Shown here: positions 62,718 to 64,000 of the stretch, piece after piece
Numbering within the stretch: position 1 is the first letter of the stretch
Layout: every line of letters starts with the position of its first letter
DNA from: an uncultured bacterium
GTDB lineage: Bacteria; Bacteroidota; Bacteroidia; Bacteroidales; Bacteroidaceae
NCBI GenBank assembly: GCA_905215555.1
Contig: CAJMQU010000001.1
Location: forward strand, 248,001 to 312,000
Direction: 5' to 3'
Length of the DNA: 64,000 bases
Position numbers and translations under genes: made by a program
Notes under the pieces: generated by a model
The model's database searches: none
Told to the model about the DNA's origin: nothing
Seen by the model: only the letters and a program-made list of their open reading frames with translations

Positions 62718-64000
62718 ATGGTATTAAGTGAATTATTGAAAGTAATACAACCGATACAGATTATCGGAAGTATGGAAACGGAGATAACGGGAGTGAATAT
62801 AGACTCCCGTCTGGTGCAAGCCGGACATCTGTTTATGGCTATGCGCGGTACCCAAACAGACGGGCATGCTTACATCCCCGCCGCAATAGAGAAAGGAGCC
62901 GTTGCCGTGCTTTGCGAAGACTTGCCCGAAGAACTTAAGAAACAAGGAGACAAGGGAACAAGTGAGCAGGGCACAGCCTCATCAACTTGTCAGCCCGTCA
63001 ACTCGTCAACTGTCACTTACATCATAGTGAAGGACAGCGAAGATGCCGTTGGTAAAGTAGCCACTGCCTTTTATGGTGATCCGACCTCCAAGATAGAGTT
63101 GGTAGGTGTGACCGGAACAAATGGAAAGACCACCATCGCTACCTTATTATATGATACATTCCGTTATTTCGGTTACAAGGTGGGACTGATTTCGACCGTC
63201 TGTAACTATATAGACGACCAGGCCATACCGACTGAACATACCACCCCCGACCCCATCACTCTGAACCGACTGCTGGGGCAGATGGCGGACTCAGGATGCA
63301 AATATGTCTTCATGGAAGTAAGTTCACACTCCATTGCCCAGAAACGCATCAGCGGTCTGCGCTTTGCAGGCGGTATATTCACTAACCTGACGCGCGATCA
63401 TCTGGACTATCACAAGACAGTGGAGAACTACCTGAAAGCCAAGAAAAAGTTCTTCGATGATATGCCCAAGAATGCTTTCAGCCTGACCAATCTGGATGAC
63501 AAGAACGGTCTTGTCATGACGCAGAATACGCGCTCTAAAGTATACACTTACTCTTTGCGCAGCCTCTCTGACTTCAAAGGTAAGATTCTGGAGTCTCATT
63601 TCGAAGGTATGCTACTTGATTTTAACAATCGCGAACTGGCTGTTCGTTTTATCGGCCGCTTCAATGCCTCAAACTTGCTGGCAGTGTTCGGTGCAGCCGT
63701 ATTACTCGGCAAGAAAGAAGAAGATGTACTGGTTGCTCTCAGCACACTGCATCCGGTAGCCGGACGTTTCGATGCTATCCGTTCACTGAAAGGCTATACC
63801 GCCATTGTGGATTATGCACATACTCCGGATGCGCTCATCAATGTATTGAACGCCATTCATGACGTACTCGAAGGTAAAGGAAAAGTCATCACCGTGGTAG
63901 GTGCAGGTGGCAACCGCGACAAAGGCAAACGCCCCATCATGGCAAAAGAAGCTGCCAAAGCAAGCGACCGCGTCATCATCACCTCGGACAATCCTCGCTT
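62718..64000 (+). CDS. murE: MurE, UDP-MurNAc-L-Ala-D-Glu:diamino acid ligase (3' end outside window)
   Basis: The first 427 codons are present; it starts at ATG 62718 after AATAAGGT. N-terminal Mur domain (about 20-120), ATP-binding loop GVTGTNGKTT (130-139), TTPDP, the HSIAQKRISGLRFAGGIFTNL segment with its modified-Lys region, and DYAHTPDALINVL in the C-terminal part. It adds the third amino acid (meso-DAP in this group) to the cell-wall precursor. Residues about 74-98 are an Gln/Ser/Thr-rich insertion encoded by repeat-like DNA (62941-63014). It breaks the usual transition from LCEDLPEEL to TYIIVKDSEDA but keeps the frame. Confidence 0.95.
   Translation, partial: MVLSELLKVIQPIQIIGSMETEITGVNIDSRLVQAGHLFMAMRGTQTDGHAYIPAAIEKGAVAVLCEDLPEELKKQGDKGTSEQGTASSTCQPVNSSTVTYIIVKDSEDAVGKVATAFYGDPTSKIELVGVTGTNGKTTIATLLYDTFRYFGYKVGLISTVCNYIDDQAIPTEHTTPDPITLNRLLGQMADSGCKYVFMEVSSHSIAQKRISGLRFAGGIFTNLTRDHLDYHKTVENYLKAKKKFFDDMPKNAFSLTNLDDKNGLVMTQNTRSKVYTYSLRSLSDFKGKILESHFEGMLLDFNNRELAVRFIGRFNASNLLAVFGAAVLLGKKEEDVLVALSTLHPVAGRFDAIRSLKGYTAIVDYAHTPDALINVLNAIHDVLEGKGKVITVVGAGGNRDKGKRPIMAKEAAKASDRVIITSDNPR
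62941..63014. repeat. Repeat-like in-frame insertion within murE
   Basis: GACAAGGGAACAAGTGAG at the left and CAACTTGTCAGCCCGTCAACTCGTCAACTGTCA at the right are built from GACAAG/CTTGTC and GTCAACT units, forming short inverted and direct repeats. The style is that of intergenic repeats, not of murE. Confidence 0.45.

Overview
The window comes from a gut-type Bacteroides chromosome. The support is: tandem SusC/SusD pairs beside hybrid two-component sensors, Ser-type sulfatases, promoters with the Bacteroides -7 box TAnnTTTG instead of an E. coli -10 box, and a Bacteroidetes-style mraZ-rsmH-ftsL-ftsI-murE cluster. Species cannot be set from this sequence alone.

Layout. 1-127 is the tail of an ECF-type sigma factor, separated by a hairpin from a convergent operon. 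259-16859 (minus strand) is polysaccharide utilization locus 1 (PUL1): susC, susD, sulfatase, GH20, GH2, GH29 and a sulfatase-GH16 fusion. Its sensor-regulator (HTCS) is divergent at 17114-21022. 21714-25989 is a second minus-strand unit (GH2, sulfatase). Its promoter region shares a -7 box and an upstream motif with the PUL1 susC promoter, so I place it in the same regulon. 26204-27156 is a broken plus-strand enzyme remnant that marks the edge of PUL1. 27173-43617 (minus) is PUL2: two susC/susD pairs, a five-bladed-propeller glycosidase, a GH50-like enzyme, a DUF1680/GH127-like enzyme and a sialidase-fold protein, with a divergent HTCS at 43913-47986.

48027-57634 (minus) is an Rhs/YD-repeat locus. 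It holds a 5'-truncated YD-repeat protein, one full-length secreted Rhs protein with a variable C-terminal tip, and downstream displaced or decayed Rhs tips. Each tip is followed by a small membrane protein, and copies of the same terminator recur. It looks like a polymorphic toxin/immunity locus with an orphan-module array, of a Sec-exported Bacteroidetes type whose function I can only infer.

57686-58456 is an S24 (LexA/CI-like) repressor. 58674 to the end is the division and cell-wall cluster mraZ, rsmH, ftsL, ftsI (PASTA-bearing) and murE (cut by the window), with a MraZ-type operator in front.

How the parts work together. In PUL1 the enzyme set is sulfatases, GH16 endo-hydrolase, beta-galactosidases, beta-hexosaminidase and alpha-fucosidase. 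This fits stepwise breakdown of a sulfated, fucosylated galactose/N-acetylhexosamine glycan such as mucin O-glycan or keratan-like chains. A sulfated algal galactan is the main alternative. PUL2, with a GH50-like enzyme, more likely targets a galactan-containing polysaccharide. All substrate statements are inference.
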